A DNA stretch of 64,000 nucleotides from Physella acuta (GCF_028476545.1 NW_026732290.1:154501-218500), one strand, 5' to 3'; counted from the stretch's first letter, positions 23,955 to 35,119 are shown. A program made the numbers and translations. The notes: generated by a model not told the origin, from the sequence alone.

Positions 23955-24545
23955 AAACATGTCTACCGTCCCATTCAACGAAATATAATTATATACTTTT
24001 TCCAGTGTCCGCTCCCCCCCCCCCCAAAAATTCTACCCCGCCCCCGAAAATTTCAATTACCTCCACCCCTCTCCGGGGAGGAAAAAGTCTGAAAGAAACA
24101 CTGGTGTCGCGCTTAGCCACTACCCAAAGAATTGGATTAAAGAAATTGCAAGAAAACCACTTTTTAGATTAGACACATTAATTAGGCGGTAATTTTATTA
24201 TAGAGTATCGATGAAGAAATTTCTTTTGAGTTAGGGAGGGGGGGGGGGGGGCACAGACGTTCTTACGCGGGGGTGGGGCTTTGCCCCTACCCGAAGAATT
24301 GTATGAAAGAAACCACTTAGATTATACAAAATTTCCTTTTTATTCAATGTTTACTCGAGAATCAATGACGTCGTATTACTGTGTGCACTCTCCGGCTTGA
24401 GATCATTTTCTACTATATGACGTCATACTTCGTTTTCGTTTCACTGTGAGAGTTTTTAATTTCCTTGTGTTTTCTCTAGAGCGTTCTTGTCAGACAGATA
24501 GATAGATAGATAGATACATAGATACATAGATACACAGACAGCGAA
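23955..24545 (+). repeat. Dispersed repeat E, copy 2
   Basis: Repeats the blocks of 22800-23545 in the same order and orientation, ending AGACAGCGAAACTATTA. One of the two CRE-like words is intact and the other reads TGACGTCG. It joins repeat K at 24559. Confidence 0.85.
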
Positions 24546-24558
24546 ACTATTATTATAG

Positions 24559-25600
24559 ATTTCGTAAAGTGTGTTTACAATCTTCATCATTATCTTTTCC
24601 CGTTCTTGCCCAGGACATATTGGGCAGATGGAGTAGAGTTCATCTATTTCAAAAACCGCAGTGATATTTTAATCAAGAAAATACATAGGCTCTATATTCT
24701 TTAATAATGATTTTTTGTCGTGGCACATAAGGAGGATGAAGTAGAGTTCATCTATTTCAATGACATCGGAATACAGGGGGATAGTTTGCTCAGCCCTGCC
24801 GCGTTTGTTTCTCTAACGTGATTCGGGTAACCATTAACGCTGGGTGGACTCAGTGGCGTTATACAGACTCGAACCCGGGATCCGAACTCGAGGCTTTCGG
24901 CTTATCAGTCTGATTACCATCATGAGAAAAATTATTTTCAGAATTTCGAACCATAATGAACGGTATTGTTTGCAGAAAAAATAATACAGTTTATTACTTA
25001 AAGGGCATTAATAAATCAACGAAAGTATCAGAAATGAATTCACTGATTTAAAAATAACATTTAAAATTTTATTTTTAAAAATTAGAACAGTAGCATGTAT
25101 ATTCTAATAGTAAATCGAATAGCTAGAGTTATATGATGAATATGAGCTTACTTAGTTCAGCATTAAATTAACGTTATACTGAATCAAATAAATGATAAAC
25201 CTATTGCTAGTCGGAACTAACATTAAACATTTTAATATATAGCCTGGTTGATTCTTCGAATTAATTTATTTGAACAAATAAAGGGAAACAACCAGAAAAT
25301 AATAATAAAAAAATAAAAGCAATATCAATAGATATTGAAAATAATAGCTATCAATAATTCTGTCCATTTTATTATAAAATAATTAAAATTATCTATGTAC
25401 TGCTTTTAGATATTTTTACTTCATACATTTTTGTGTTATTTTAATTTAACATTAATTTAAATAAAGAGCCTCTAGATATTTCAAATGTAAAAAATATAGA
25501 CGACTGAAAATTTTTGATGTAGTAAATTATCACTTCAATTCTAAAATTTAGTCTAGTCTAATCCTACTGATATTCACATTTTTTGTGCTGATATTAATAA
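24559..25600. repeat. 1-kb dispersed repeat K, copy 2
   Basis: Partner of 19632-20645. It has about 45 extra bases near 25125-25170, including GATGAATATGAGCTTAC. The left flank AGCGAAACTATTA matches the sequence at 23525-23537. Confidence 0.85.
24723..24924 (-). mobile_element. SINE family B inside repeat K copy 2
   Basis: Same insertion as at 19797-19998, with only a few differences. It shares the head, the GAGTCCACCCAGC block and the GAACTCTACTTCATCC block. Confidence 0.8.
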
Positions 25601-25645
25601 TTGTATTGGCCAGGGGTCGGCAATCTGAGGCTCGCGAAGAAGCGC

Positions 25646-26020
25646 CAGTGGCGTAGCGAGGCCGGGCGCCACCCGGTGCGGCACCCAATGGTGTCACCCT
25701 CCCCCCTCCCCCCGTAAGAAGAAAAAAATATATACACTTGTAAGCAGCCCCTCCAGGCACCCCCCTGGCGGGATAAATGGGGAGGGTGGGGGACGAAATG
25801 GAATTCATATAAAAAACACATTTGTACCAGTGCCCTCCCCCACGGAAATGCCGTCAGCTGACATTGCATGCAATCCCATGCCCCACGCCATAGTGTGCCG
25901 TCCCCCCCCCCACCCGAGTCGGGATTTGTCCACTGCCACTAAAAGACTATTTAATTCACTCTAATTAATCATTTAATTAAGTGAAATAATCATTTTTCTG
26001 TATATATTTTGCTATTTTTT
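25646..26020 (+). mobile_element. CAGAGGCGTAGCGA-family transposon nested in the hAT element
   Basis: Starts CAGTGGCGTAGCGAGG and carries CACCCGGTGCGGCAC, and further right TATATATTTTGCTATTTTT, both shared with the copy at 8177. The right terminus is not clear, so the end is approximate. Confidence 0.55.
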
Positions 26021-26029
26021 TTTTTGCCT

Positions 26030-26500
26030 CAACACAAAAACAAATGAGATTAACTTTGAGCTATTTGGAATTGATGCTGGTTCGCTTCAAAGAAATTGAT
26101 AGATTTGAAAACCAAACATTTGTGGAGTGGTAAGTTCACATATATTAAGAGTAAGTTAGAAGATTTGGAGGTTCAGTAAAACATGCACGTTTCGCTGTAC
26201 CAGTGGACTGCTCTATAAGAAATGCATCGAGTGGAGGCGCTATTAGATTCATGTGACGGATGGAATAGTCTTCCAGAATCTTTCAGTGAGGTAAAGAAGT
26301 TGGCATTTGGAGTGCCTACGATCTTCGGGTCAACATTCATGCAATCAAGCGTTTTCTTGCATGAATATAATACAAAGTACAGAAGCCAACTAACTAAGTA
26401 ATAAAAATCTAGAGGCGTGCTTGAAACTGAAAACAAGTTATGGGACAGGTTTAAACAAATTTTCAAAAGTCTTGCAAGGCCAAACTATTGTAGATAAGTA
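26030..26500 (+). pseudogene. hAT transposase remnant
   Basis: Broken fragments resemble the region upstream of the catalytic core (KTNEINFELF) and the C-terminal dimerisation region (FGSTF-like, then NLEACLKLKTSYG) of ZBED5/GTF2IRD2-related hAT transposases. Multiple stops and frame changes; no function expected. Assignment is from remembered family motifs. Confidence 0.55.
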
Positions 26501-26644
26501 TTCAATAATTAAAGTTATATAATTTGATTACTGATTTTATTATTCTAGCAGAGCTAGATAAAATATGTTAATACTTTTTCTGCGAAACATGTGTACGCAT
26601 TTATATGAAGAAATATTATTTCATATTTAAATCTATTTATTTTA

Positions 26645-26648
<4 letters not shown>

Positions 26649-26712
<64 letters not shown>
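26649..26712. repeat. (TA)n microsatellite inside the hAT element
   Basis: About 32 TA units. Confidence 0.97.
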
Positions 26713-26714
<2 letters not shown>

Positions 26715-26839
26715 CTGATCAAAATTATAATATTGAAATAAAAATGCTAGTGGCTCTTTAAAAACTTGGAAATTTGGTTAAATTGTAGCTTTTGACTCAT
26801 CCGTCTCAAAAGGTTGCCGACCCCTGGTTTTGGCAAATT

Positions 26840-27420
26840 TAACTATACCCTAAAAAAAAATTTGAAAACAAGCTTTTATATATTTTGCACTAAAAATGAG
26901 AAAATGAATGATTTTCCTTAAATATAATAATGAAATACTATTTAAACAAATAAAAAGAAAAGCGTGGGTCGCTACATCATTGCTGTTGAATACTTTTACT
27001 AGCCTTAAGACGCCACCCACTAATAACTAAATATAGAACGGTATATATAGTTTTATGTGTGTGCTTGTGTGTGTTTGTATATTTGTGTGTGAGTGTGCCT
27101 ATCTATTTTATGTGTGTTTCATATCTGATTAGGTGTAGATGGGGCTCTCTCTAACTGTAATAGCATGTTATTGTAAACGAACAACACGAAAATACTTATT
27201 ACAAGGGAATTAATCGTGTTTTTCATACATTTTTTTTTTATATTTCGTTCTTTCCCCTTAACCTGTTTCCTAAAAAAAAAATACGCATTATGAATTCCAC
27301 ATTCGGGAAAATGAAATTTAGATATATATACTAATCATTAATTCAATTTTTTTTTTCTGATGTTAATCATCGATAACTCTCTTTGACTAGTGGTGCTAAA
27401 AATCATCAGAAAATATCTGT
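26840..27420. other. Unassigned AT-rich sequence
   Basis: Short GT-rich patch near 27055-27120; otherwise nothing that I can support. Confidence 0.5.
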
Positions 27421-27424
27421 GTGG

Positions 27425-27610
27425 ATATTGCGTCGTCTGGATTTGAACCACGGCTTCTCAGTTTATCATTTGCGCTCTTGCATTTGACAGCACAAACTGA
27501 CACTGTCCAAGTTTTCGGAGAGCCAACTATTCAACTCAGGTTGAGTAATTCTATACCCAGTACTATCTAATAATTGTTCAGGTACCAATTAAAGCTGAGC
27601 GAACTCAGAT
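27425..27610 (-). mobile_element. SINE family B remnant
   Basis: Contains a decayed head (GATTTGAACCACGGCTTCTC on the + strand) and GGTACCAATTAAAGCTGAGC, the family body block. Strongly diverged. Confidence 0.45.
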
Positions 27611-27712
27611 TAACTGAATGTGCTGTGAAGTATCAAAACGTTATAAAATGTCTCAGAGATTATTTATGTCATAGGCGGTTTAAGGTACTAGATGAAAATT
27701 TAGAAATTTATC

Positions 27713-27840
27713 ATGTTAACATGTATGTGTGTGTGTTCGTGCGTACGTTCTGGCGTGCGTGTGTGTGTTTGCGTGTGTGTGCGTGCGGGCATGTGTGTGT
27801 GTGCGTGCGTGTGTAAGTGTGTTTGTGTTAGGGTGTGTGT
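27713..27840 (+). repeat. (GT)n/(GTGC)n-rich tract
   Basis: Dense GTGTGTGCGTGC sequence. The Cys/Val-rich frames across it are spurious. Confidence 0.95.
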
Positions 27841-27867
27841 GGCTCCCACAAAAAAAAAATTTGCTTT

Positions 27868-28100
27868 AGGAAAACTGCGCAACCGAAAAGTGCGCAAACA
27901 AAAAAAAATGCGCAATTACACACGACAATACACTTTAATTTTCTCATTATTTCCTAGTGTAATGTTTTATTAAGTAGCAATGTACATGTAATCATTATTT
28001 GCTTACGCATATAAATGATGTATTTAGCAAAAAAAGGTGCCTTGCGCATTTTTTTAATGCGCAATTTCCCGTTGCGCTTTTTCAGTTGCGCATCAATCTG
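27868..28100. mobile_element. Foldback element with GCGCAA motifs
   Basis: Left arm has TGCGCAACCGAAAAGTGCGC and then TGCGCAATTAC. The right arm, read on the - strand, has TGCGCAACTGAAAAAGCGCA and then TTGCGCATT. Arms of about 50 bases flank an AT-rich centre without coding capacity. Likely a MITE; family and target duplication undetermined. Confidence 0.6.
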
Positions 28101-28944
28101 GTCACCATTATTAAGTACCATAGATATACATGTAAGGTACCATAGCAGTATGTGTCTAGGTACTTACTAACAAGAAAATATTACTCTACGTGTTTTTTTT
28201 ATCATAAATAAGTAGAATATTGCAAGTACCTAACTAAAACATTTAAAATCAATATATGTACAAAACAAAAAACGTACCAAAAGGATCACGTAACTCATTG
28301 TATACCCGATTCTTCTTTAATATCTTCAACCTGATTGGTTGTCTGTCCCACGTGTTTCCTGTGACGTCCAGACGAACAACAAAAAAAAACAACAACATCC
28401 GGTTGTCTAGCCTGACGCGTGAGGATATATGACAAGGACATTTCTCAACAGGCTGGCGGGCTAATTGATTTGAATATTTGATGGGCTGTGGACGCCGTCG
28501 TGTTGTGCTTGACCGGGTTGATGGTTGAGTAGGTAGCGGTGGGTGGGTGAGGGAACTCTAAGGGACTGGGGAGCTGGGGGAGCGCGACTGGCGATAGGTC
28601 TTGGGGTGGGGTGTGCGCCCAGCTGTTAAGAGATATCGAGGAAAGGAAGTGTGCTGTGGAGAAAATAGAAGGAGGGTGGGGGTGTGCTTTGAGAAAGGAA
28701 GGTGTAAACAAAAAGGGTGGGGAGGGGGGGGGCTGAGGTGAGGTGGATTTCAATTGAGGAATAGATGTGGAGGGGGTGGGCTGTTTTGTTTTGTTTTTTT
28801 TCTTGTTTTTTTTTGTGGTGGGAGTTATGTCTTGAAGGACGTGAAATGAGTTGTGGAAAAATTATTTTAGTTTCGACTTTTTAGAATCTTTCTATACTTG
28901 TTTCTATTTATGCCCATGACGTTGAGTCTCTACCATCTCACATA
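28101..28944. other. Unassigned sequence with G-rich right half
   Basis: Around 28330-28400 are ATTGGTTG, CACGTG and TGACGTC words that could mark a promoter, but no transcript start or gene can be attached. 28490-28800 is G-rich on the + strand. Confidence 0.4.
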
Positions 28945-29075
28945 GCAATGTTCCCTGCGTGTTATGTCCCCTTCGTGTTTTATCCCCAATGCGTTATGTC
29001 CTCTGCATGTTATATCCCCTGCATGTTATGTCCCATTCGTGTTATATACCCTACGAGTTATGTCCCCTGCGTGAA
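28945..29075 (-). repeat. 16-bp minisatellite related to the 14.9-16.4 kb array
   Basis: About seven or eight degenerate 16-base units of GTTATGTCCCCTGCGT. The reverse complement contains GGGACATAACAC, the core of the large 17-bp array. Confidence 0.8.
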
Positions 29076-29251
29076 TCAAAAACCAACTGAAATCAACCCA
29101 ACGTGCCAAGCTAGGTAATTGTTTACGTGTTGATATAACTGATGAACAGCGTGTGTCCTATATCTGGTATCACTGACAGCAATATCGTACATTGACTGTA
29201 AAGGTTTAAGTCTGTGTTTGTAAAGTAAAGACTAGGATAAATATTTCAAAG

Positions 29252-29335
29252 CGACTACTCGGAGTGGTCTAGCGGTAGAGAGCTGGACTGCTAACCCGTA
29301 AGTCTCGAGTTCGAATCCGGTTAAGGTTAGTGTTG
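29252..29335 (+). mobile_element. SINE family B head (tRNA-like)
   Basis: GGTCTAGCGGTAGAG then AAGTCTCGAGTTCGAATCC: good A-box-like and B-box-like words but no complementary acceptor stem, so it is a SINE head, not a tRNA gene. Confidence 0.65.
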
Positions 29336-29434
29336 TGCGGTTTGTTATTAAATGGCTAGAATCGGCCTAAATATTAAAGTCTTCGTTAGAGATAGAGATG
29401 TATTAGAATAAGAGAAATAGGGGCAGATTTAGGG

Positions 29435-29687
29435 CAGTGGCGTCACAAGGCGGGGGGGTAGGAGAGGCGGTCCCCACCTGGTGACACCATTTTTTCAGGG
29501 TGACACCAAATCGGAAAATTGTAAAAGTTATTGTAAAAACAATGTTCTATCCAGTTAAAAAAAAAACAAAAACAAAGGCAGTTGAGGGGGATGACACCAA
29601 ACCAAAAATACTAAATTTTTGGAGTGTGTGAGGGTGACACGCTTATTTACCGTACCAGGTGACACCAAATCCTAGCTATGTCATTTG
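29435..29687 (+). mobile_element. CAGAGGCGTAGCGA-family variant, diverged
   Basis: Begins CAGTGGCGTCACAAGG and ends CTAGCTATGTCATTTG, with repeated GTGACACCAAAT words. Flanks ATTTAGGG and ATTAGGG differ by one base of length. Old copy. Confidence 0.5.
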
Positions 29688-29763
29688 ATTAGGGTTAAGT
29701 TTTGGGTTTATGTATTGTAACTGGGAATACTATCTTCAGTAGTGGGTGTGTAGATTGCTAATC

Positions 29764-30014
29764 CAGAGGCGTAGCGACCCTTCCCGGCGCCCGGGGACAA
29801 ACTTTTCGATTTGCACCCCCCCCCCTCAAGATTTCGATTTGCACCCCCCCCCCCTCAAGATTTCGATTTGCACCCCCCCCCTCAAACTTTCGATTTGCAC
29901 CCCTCTCAACCTTTCAATTTAATTTTCCAACCCATTTTGGCGCCCCCTAAGGTCGGCGCCCGGGGACATATGTCCCCCCCAGCCACCCCCCCCCCCCCCC
30001 TCGCTACGCTACTG
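29764..30014 (+). mobile_element. CAGAGGCGTAGCGA-family transposon with perfect duplication
   Basis: Termini CAGAGGCGTAGCGACCC and CTCGCTACGCTACTG. Perfect 8-bp direct repeats TGCTAATC at 29756-29763 and 30015-30022. The interior has GATTTGCACCCCCC repeated four times and GGCGCCCGGGGACA near both ends. No coding capacity. Confidence 0.92.
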
Positions 30015-30439
30015 TGCTAATCAACGAGTACTAAATCTCACTTAATAAAACGCCGAAAAATTCCAACGTCTATAGTTAAAGACATAGATAGAGCTCATCT
30101 GTTCATATTGCCGCATCTTAAATCAATACCACGAATTACCAATTAAGAATAAAAAGCCCCCCCCCCCCTCCTCCACCCCAACCCACGGCAATTGACCTTT
30201 GAACTTTAACCGAGTGTTCAAGAACTGCCTTCAGTGCACAGCAGCATCAGAAAAAAAAACAGTTCGCTCACTGTCATTTCATAGAAACGACATGCCACGT
30301 CTGCTATCATACTTGCAGCAGACACAAGAAACGCGACATTTTTTTTTCCTCTTTCGGCGAGCGCTAAAGTGTTATTAGCCTATTCGGAAGCCAGTCGGCT
30401 CTGACTAGACGAAACTAAGCCTCTCCTGTCTTTGTTTAG

Positions 30440-30745
30440 TGAGCTTTTCTATTCGTCAAACTCTAGGCAGTAACAAGTCAACGAATTCTCAGTTAGCATG
30501 TCTTGAAGTTTTGTTGTGAGCGATTGTATTCGTAAACATACCAAAACAACGGATTCCTAATTAACAATTTTCGATAATATTTTTAGTGAGCGATTTTATT
30601 TGTAAACAAAAAAAAACGAATTCTCAATTTAACAATTCTTGATATATTTTAGTGAGCGATTTTATTCGTAAACAAAACAAAACAACGAATTTTAAAACTA
30701 ACAATTCTTGATATATTTTAGTGAGCGATTTTTATTCAAACCAAC
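30440..30745 (+). repeat. Tandem repeat, about 65-70 bp unit, four to five copies
   Basis: AGTGAGCGATTTTATTCGTA, then AACGAATTCTCA and AACAATTCTTGATATATT recur. Copies drift toward the left side. Confidence 0.85.
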
Positions 30746-30801
30746 GGATATTTGGCCAGCTTTGCTAGTTTACAGACCCCGTGGATATTCAAACTGGCAA
30801 G
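30746..30801 (+). other. Possible non-coding first exon end (strong donor)
   Basis: GGCAAG|GTGAGTGAG is a near-consensus 5' splice site at 30801/30802. No open frame leads into it, so at best it closes an untranslated exon. Weak evidence. Confidence 0.2.
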
Positions 30802-31424
30802 GTGAGTGAGTATTTCTTTGTTTTACGAACAAAAAAATCTGATGAATAATTTAATCGTGAACGCGTGTAACGAATGGCGTGTGTTGTGGTGTGATCAATA
30901 ACAGTTCGGCTTCAATACACAGCCGACCTAAGCTTTTGCTTGGGGGAATAAGTATTAGGGAAAGTCAACAAATCGATGGGCCATCTGGGTTGTAGCCGGT
31001 GGTAATGTTGACAATTTATTTTAGCGTGACGCACCTGGGCTGCTTGATTGAATTTACCTGAAGTTGAGCTGCAGATTTTGGCCTACAGGTGTGAAGGTGT
31101 TTTTGTAGATGATTTAATAAAGAGAGCATGATGAAGGCAGATATTTCTTGAAGTGACACGAATTAAAAATTCACTTCTTAGATTTATATATTGAGTTTAA
31201 TATTACATGTAAATATGTTAATGCGTTATTAAAATTTACTTAAGACTATTAATCATTTGTTAAACATCAAGTAATTGAATATTTAGTATCGTTGATAGCT
31301 TAGCCGTACACTACACATACACTTCTATCCACATTTTAACCTAGCTTTCAGCGAGTACGTATCGAGTAGGTAATCGGTTATTTGGTTATTAGTAAGGTAA
31401 CACTCAGTCCATCCTAGTATGTAG
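30802..31424. other. Unassigned AT-rich sequence
   Basis: No supported feature. Confidence 0.5.
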
Positions 31425-31615
31425 CGGGGTGGTTGTGAGAAAGGCTAGAGTTTGATTCCCGGTTTTCCCTGAGTCCACCCAGCTTTAATGTGTTCCTGGC
31501 GCGAGTCGGAAAATGGAAAGATAATTGCGCTTAATGCTGCTCACATCATCCGATGCTATTCCCAGAACGGAGAAAAATGTACACTCTACTTCACCTGCCC
31601 CACGCGTCGTTAGAT
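31425..31615 (+). mobile_element. SINE family B, near full length
   Basis: Diverged head, then GAGTCCACCCAGCTTTAATG, a GTTCCTGGCGCGAGT block, and ACTCTACTTCACCTGCCCCA. Confidence 0.75.
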
Positions 31616-32400
31616 CTGACATTATAATCTAGCCTGGCGTTATACGCTTTACAATGACACAGAATTGACACGCTAGGCAGCCTAAACTTGTATACATATA
31701 TATATGTATTATTCTTTGACACACCAACACCCCCCCCTCCGCACCACAGCTCAAAACAGCTGTGCACATCAAAGCGCCAACACATAATATAGCAAGCACC
31801 AGAAGGGAATATTAAGTAGCTGACCTACACGCGTAGCTGACCTACACAAATAGGTCAGCACAGTGACCTTCTAGATGTACATGAGATAAATATCCAACCC
31901 TACATCCAGCAGACAATTACTATCTTTATCTTGCATGACATTTTACTTGTATGGGATGGGAAAGTCTAGTGCGATGATTTTTACATTCTCGTATAAACAG
32001 AGTATAGAGAAAGTATTGTAATTGTTCAAAACAAAAATCGAGATTTTTGCAAATCTCGACGTTTTACACCTGCCTGAGTCCGAAAAACATAATTTTGCAA
32101 TCTTGTCCGTATGTCTGTGTGTGTATATGTATGTGTGTCTGTAAACACCATAACTTGAGTACCGTTACAGCTAGGTTGATGGAATTTCGTATACAAGTAT
32201 TATATCAAGTTTGTAGATCAGTATCAACTTTTCAGCGATTTCTGATAAACGGAATTGGAACTTTTTCTACTTTCAATTTTCAAAAGCCTATAACTTTAGT
32301 ACTATTTCAGATATATTAATGAAATTTCACGTATAAGTAAAATATATAATTCTCTACCTTCTATCAAGAATATTCGAGAAAGTTTAGGGGATATCACTCC
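31616..32400. other. Unassigned sequence with a two-copy degenerate repeat
   Basis: GTATGTGTGTCTGTAAACACC precedes two imperfect copies (about 32149 and 32290) of a segment resembling ATAACTTgAGTACcgTTaCAGcTA followed by AATTTC and GTATAAGTA. This may be the decayed remains of an element end. Confidence 0.35.
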
Positions 32401-32401
32401 C

Positions 32402-32570
<169 letters not shown>

Positions 32571-32667
32571 ATACTGTTTGTATGCATAATAGGGGATCGC
32601 TACACTTCCTTGAATACGTCTGACAATATCTATAGTGTGAAATCACAACAACCGACAAAGTTCTTAG

Positions 32668-32880
32668 TCCAAATACTGGTAGCGCTTACGACTGCTGATC
32701 CGAAAGTCTTGAGTTCGGATCCCGGGATTGAGACTGTCGGACGTTCCTGAGGCCACCCAGCTCTAATGTGTACCTGAGTCATGGTAGGGAACATAAGCGG
32801 CTGGGCATACATCCATGTAATTGAAACAGACGAACTCTACTTCATATGCCCCATGTATCTTTGCCACGAAATGTAAAAAT
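32668..32880 (+). mobile_element. SINE family B, near full length
   Basis: Head GCGCTTACGACTGCTGATCC, AAAGTCTTGAGTTCGGATCC, body GCCACCCAGCTCTAATGTG, CGGCTGGGCATA, tail GAACTCTACTTCATATGCCC. Confidence 0.8.
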
Positions 32881-32951
32881 ATGAGATGAGTTATCACTAA
32901 GCATGGTTACTACATTTAGACGCGGATTGTAATGTCTGTTAGAACCCCAAT

Positions 32952-32990
32952 TCCCCCCCCCCCCCCCACCCCCCCCCCCCCCCCCCACAC
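32952..32990. repeat. Poly-C tract
   Basis: Almost uninterrupted C; the length is unreliable. Confidence 0.9.
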
Positions 32991-33374
32991 ATCCCAATTT
33001 ATACTGAAAGACCGCGCGGTCTATATTTAGACATCACGTGAGCAGTCTGTTGTCCAGATAAATATAGCCTCAGCAAACAACTCTTCGAAGCCGATTGGTC
33101 AGTCGTTATCAATATCACAGCCGGAATAAAAAAAACGAACGTCATTTTGTTCGCTAAAACAACAAATCCGAGTCTGCAAATAGAGTACAAATTGGCGGGA
33201 TATCTGTCGAGATAATTGACCATTATCATAATTGAAAATCGGTTGTTTTTTTGTGTCGAGCGTTATGTTGGGTACCTATCTTGAGTAGGTTGAAATCAGG
33301 GCGATTTTACACATTTCCTACATATCTAAAAGCTAGAGCAACATGGATGTATCTTTATCTGTCATATGTCTGTC

Positions 33375-33550
33375 TAATCCGGTGGTTCTTAAGATAGGTT
33401 TGATCGAACCACAGGAGTTTGGTGAGTCAGTTTCAGGGGTTCGGCGCAGGTCAACTTACATTTGGGTTTTGTACGTGTGTACAATAGAACTTTTCAGAAG
33501 GGCTCGATGAATGCGAATAGGAAACTGGTGGGGGTTCGGTACCTCCAAAA
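33375..33550 (+). mobile_element. hAT-like remnant
   Basis: CGGTGGTTCTTAAGATAGG, a GATCGAACC block, GGTTTCAGGGGTTCGGCG and GGGGGTTCGGTACC resemble a widespread class of hAT-derived short elements that start CAGTGGTTCTTAACC. No target duplication found; identification is from memory. Confidence 0.4.
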
Positions 33551-33639
33551 AGGTCGAATCCAAAAAAGTGCATTTTACTTGGGTTAGTATTTGTCGTGTT
33601 TTACATCCACTAAAATCTCACCTTGCAAGGTTCTAAGAC

Positions 33640-34165
33640 TTGTTAGAGGAACTTGTGTCGTGATCTCAGATCATGTTGTTGTTAGAACCTCGGCCGCCTG
33701 GAGAAACTGTTTATTTGAACATCGGACACACCTTTAAAAACTCAAACCCTGTTAGAGCCTCAGCTACCTTGTCAGATCCCAAATCACCTTTTCAGTATTT
33801 CAGTCCTTATATTAGAACCTCTGACACATATTGATAACTTATGTCGCCATGATGTAACATATGTCACGCTGATATAAACTACTTCACCATTTAAGAATAG
33901 CATATACACCCTTGGAGAATCTCAGTCACATTATTAGAACAATCTGTCTCCCCGGAAAAGACTCTGTCCCCCCCGATAGAACCTCTGTCACCCCCATAAA
34001 ACCTCCGTCACCTCAAAAATGTCACCCCAGTAGAACCTCTGCGAACCCAATAGAAACTCAGTCACCCAGACAGAGCCTCAGTCACTCTTATATGACCTAA
34101 TTGACCCTTTTAGAATATCATATACACACTGGAGAATATCAGTCACATTATCAGAACCCCAGCCA
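33640..34165 (+). repeat. Degenerate repeat of TTAGAACCTC/GTCACC words
   Basis: AGAACCTCNGTCACC-like words recur at irregular spacing of about 20-40 bases. Confidence 0.6.
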
Positions 34166-35073
34166 CAACATTGAGTACCTCCACAGAACACGATACTCTA
34201 TTCACCAACCTTGACCTTAAATGTGTCAGGTCAATCTGTGTACTCCATCACTCGACCGAAACACCGGACAATTTGAGCTCAGGTTTTGTGAGCTGGACTG
34301 TAGAAAATAATAACGGGCTTTCTAACGAGAATAATTTATTGACATCCGGTGATTTTTATTTTCGCATGGACGGCCTTTTTTTATTTCGTGTTTTTTGTTG
34401 TTTTTTTTTGGTGGGTGGGGGGGGGGAATGTGCTTTCATGAAACTACTTCGGAGCAAACAGTATGTATCGCAGTCGAAGCAGAGTTATCGGTTACATTGA
34501 ACTCGGCATATGTGCTACGTAATCATTTTTATGCACAGCTACTGTTTTCCCACCGACTTAGAAATTAATCCGTTTGGCTGATATTGAACTAAACTTACCC
34601 TCATATTTTTTTAAAATAAATATACAAAATAAATCAAGGCTGGCTTTATAGTAAATCTTAGTAGGGATAAGAATGGTAGCTGTTATAGACACTCAACACA
34701 TAGTATACTTTGTATACTTAATGTATGACGGAAAATATACAGAAACTGTAACGTATTGCTGATATATGGACTGGCTAATGTCAGTAGAGTCTATCGGCCA
34801 TACATCATTGTATGTCAGGCTTGTGTATAAACTGGAGAAAATGTGTTGGCTTAGCGGAGGCCCCCGGGGAGCTCACATTAGAGCCACGTATCTCAGGTTG
34901 AGCCGGGGGGTGGGGGAGGGGAGGAAGTGCTCGCGAGATTCGCTCTTCTCCGCGTGGAGATTTGCTCTCAAAGGTCAAGGTAAATTACGGGATAATTAGG
35001 GTCGTGTTAGACAACTTCCTGGATTTATGACCTTTTTTTAAAGCTTACACGTTAAAATAGCTATACACACATA

Positions 35074-35076
<3 letters not shown>
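34166..35076. other. Unassigned sequence
   Basis: Frames of 77-109 codons here lack any recognisable domain and contain poly-T/poly-G low-complexity residues. I do not call a gene. Confidence 0.45.
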
Positions 35077-35114
<38 letters not shown>

Positions 35115-35119
35115 GTATA

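Larger units (their letters stand above)
25611..26826 (+). mobile_element. hAT transposon, decayed, 1.2 kb
   Basis: Left end CAGGGGTCGGCAATCTGAGG and right end GGTTGCCGACCCCTG form terminal inverted repeats. Flanks GTATTGGC (25603-25610) and GTTTTGGC (26827-26834) match at 7 of 8, fitting the 8-bp hAT duplication. The interior shows weak transposase remains: KTNEINFELF near 26040 and a C-terminal-like stretch ending LEACLKLKTSYG near 26410-26450, in different frames and with stops. It is internally deleted and inactive. A CAGAGGCGTAGCGA-family end is nested near its left terminus. Confidence 0.8.

Noticed and set aside
29252-29335. Possible tRNA gene
   Set aside because: Good B-box-like word but no acceptor-stem pairing, and the same sequence heads many SINE-B copies.
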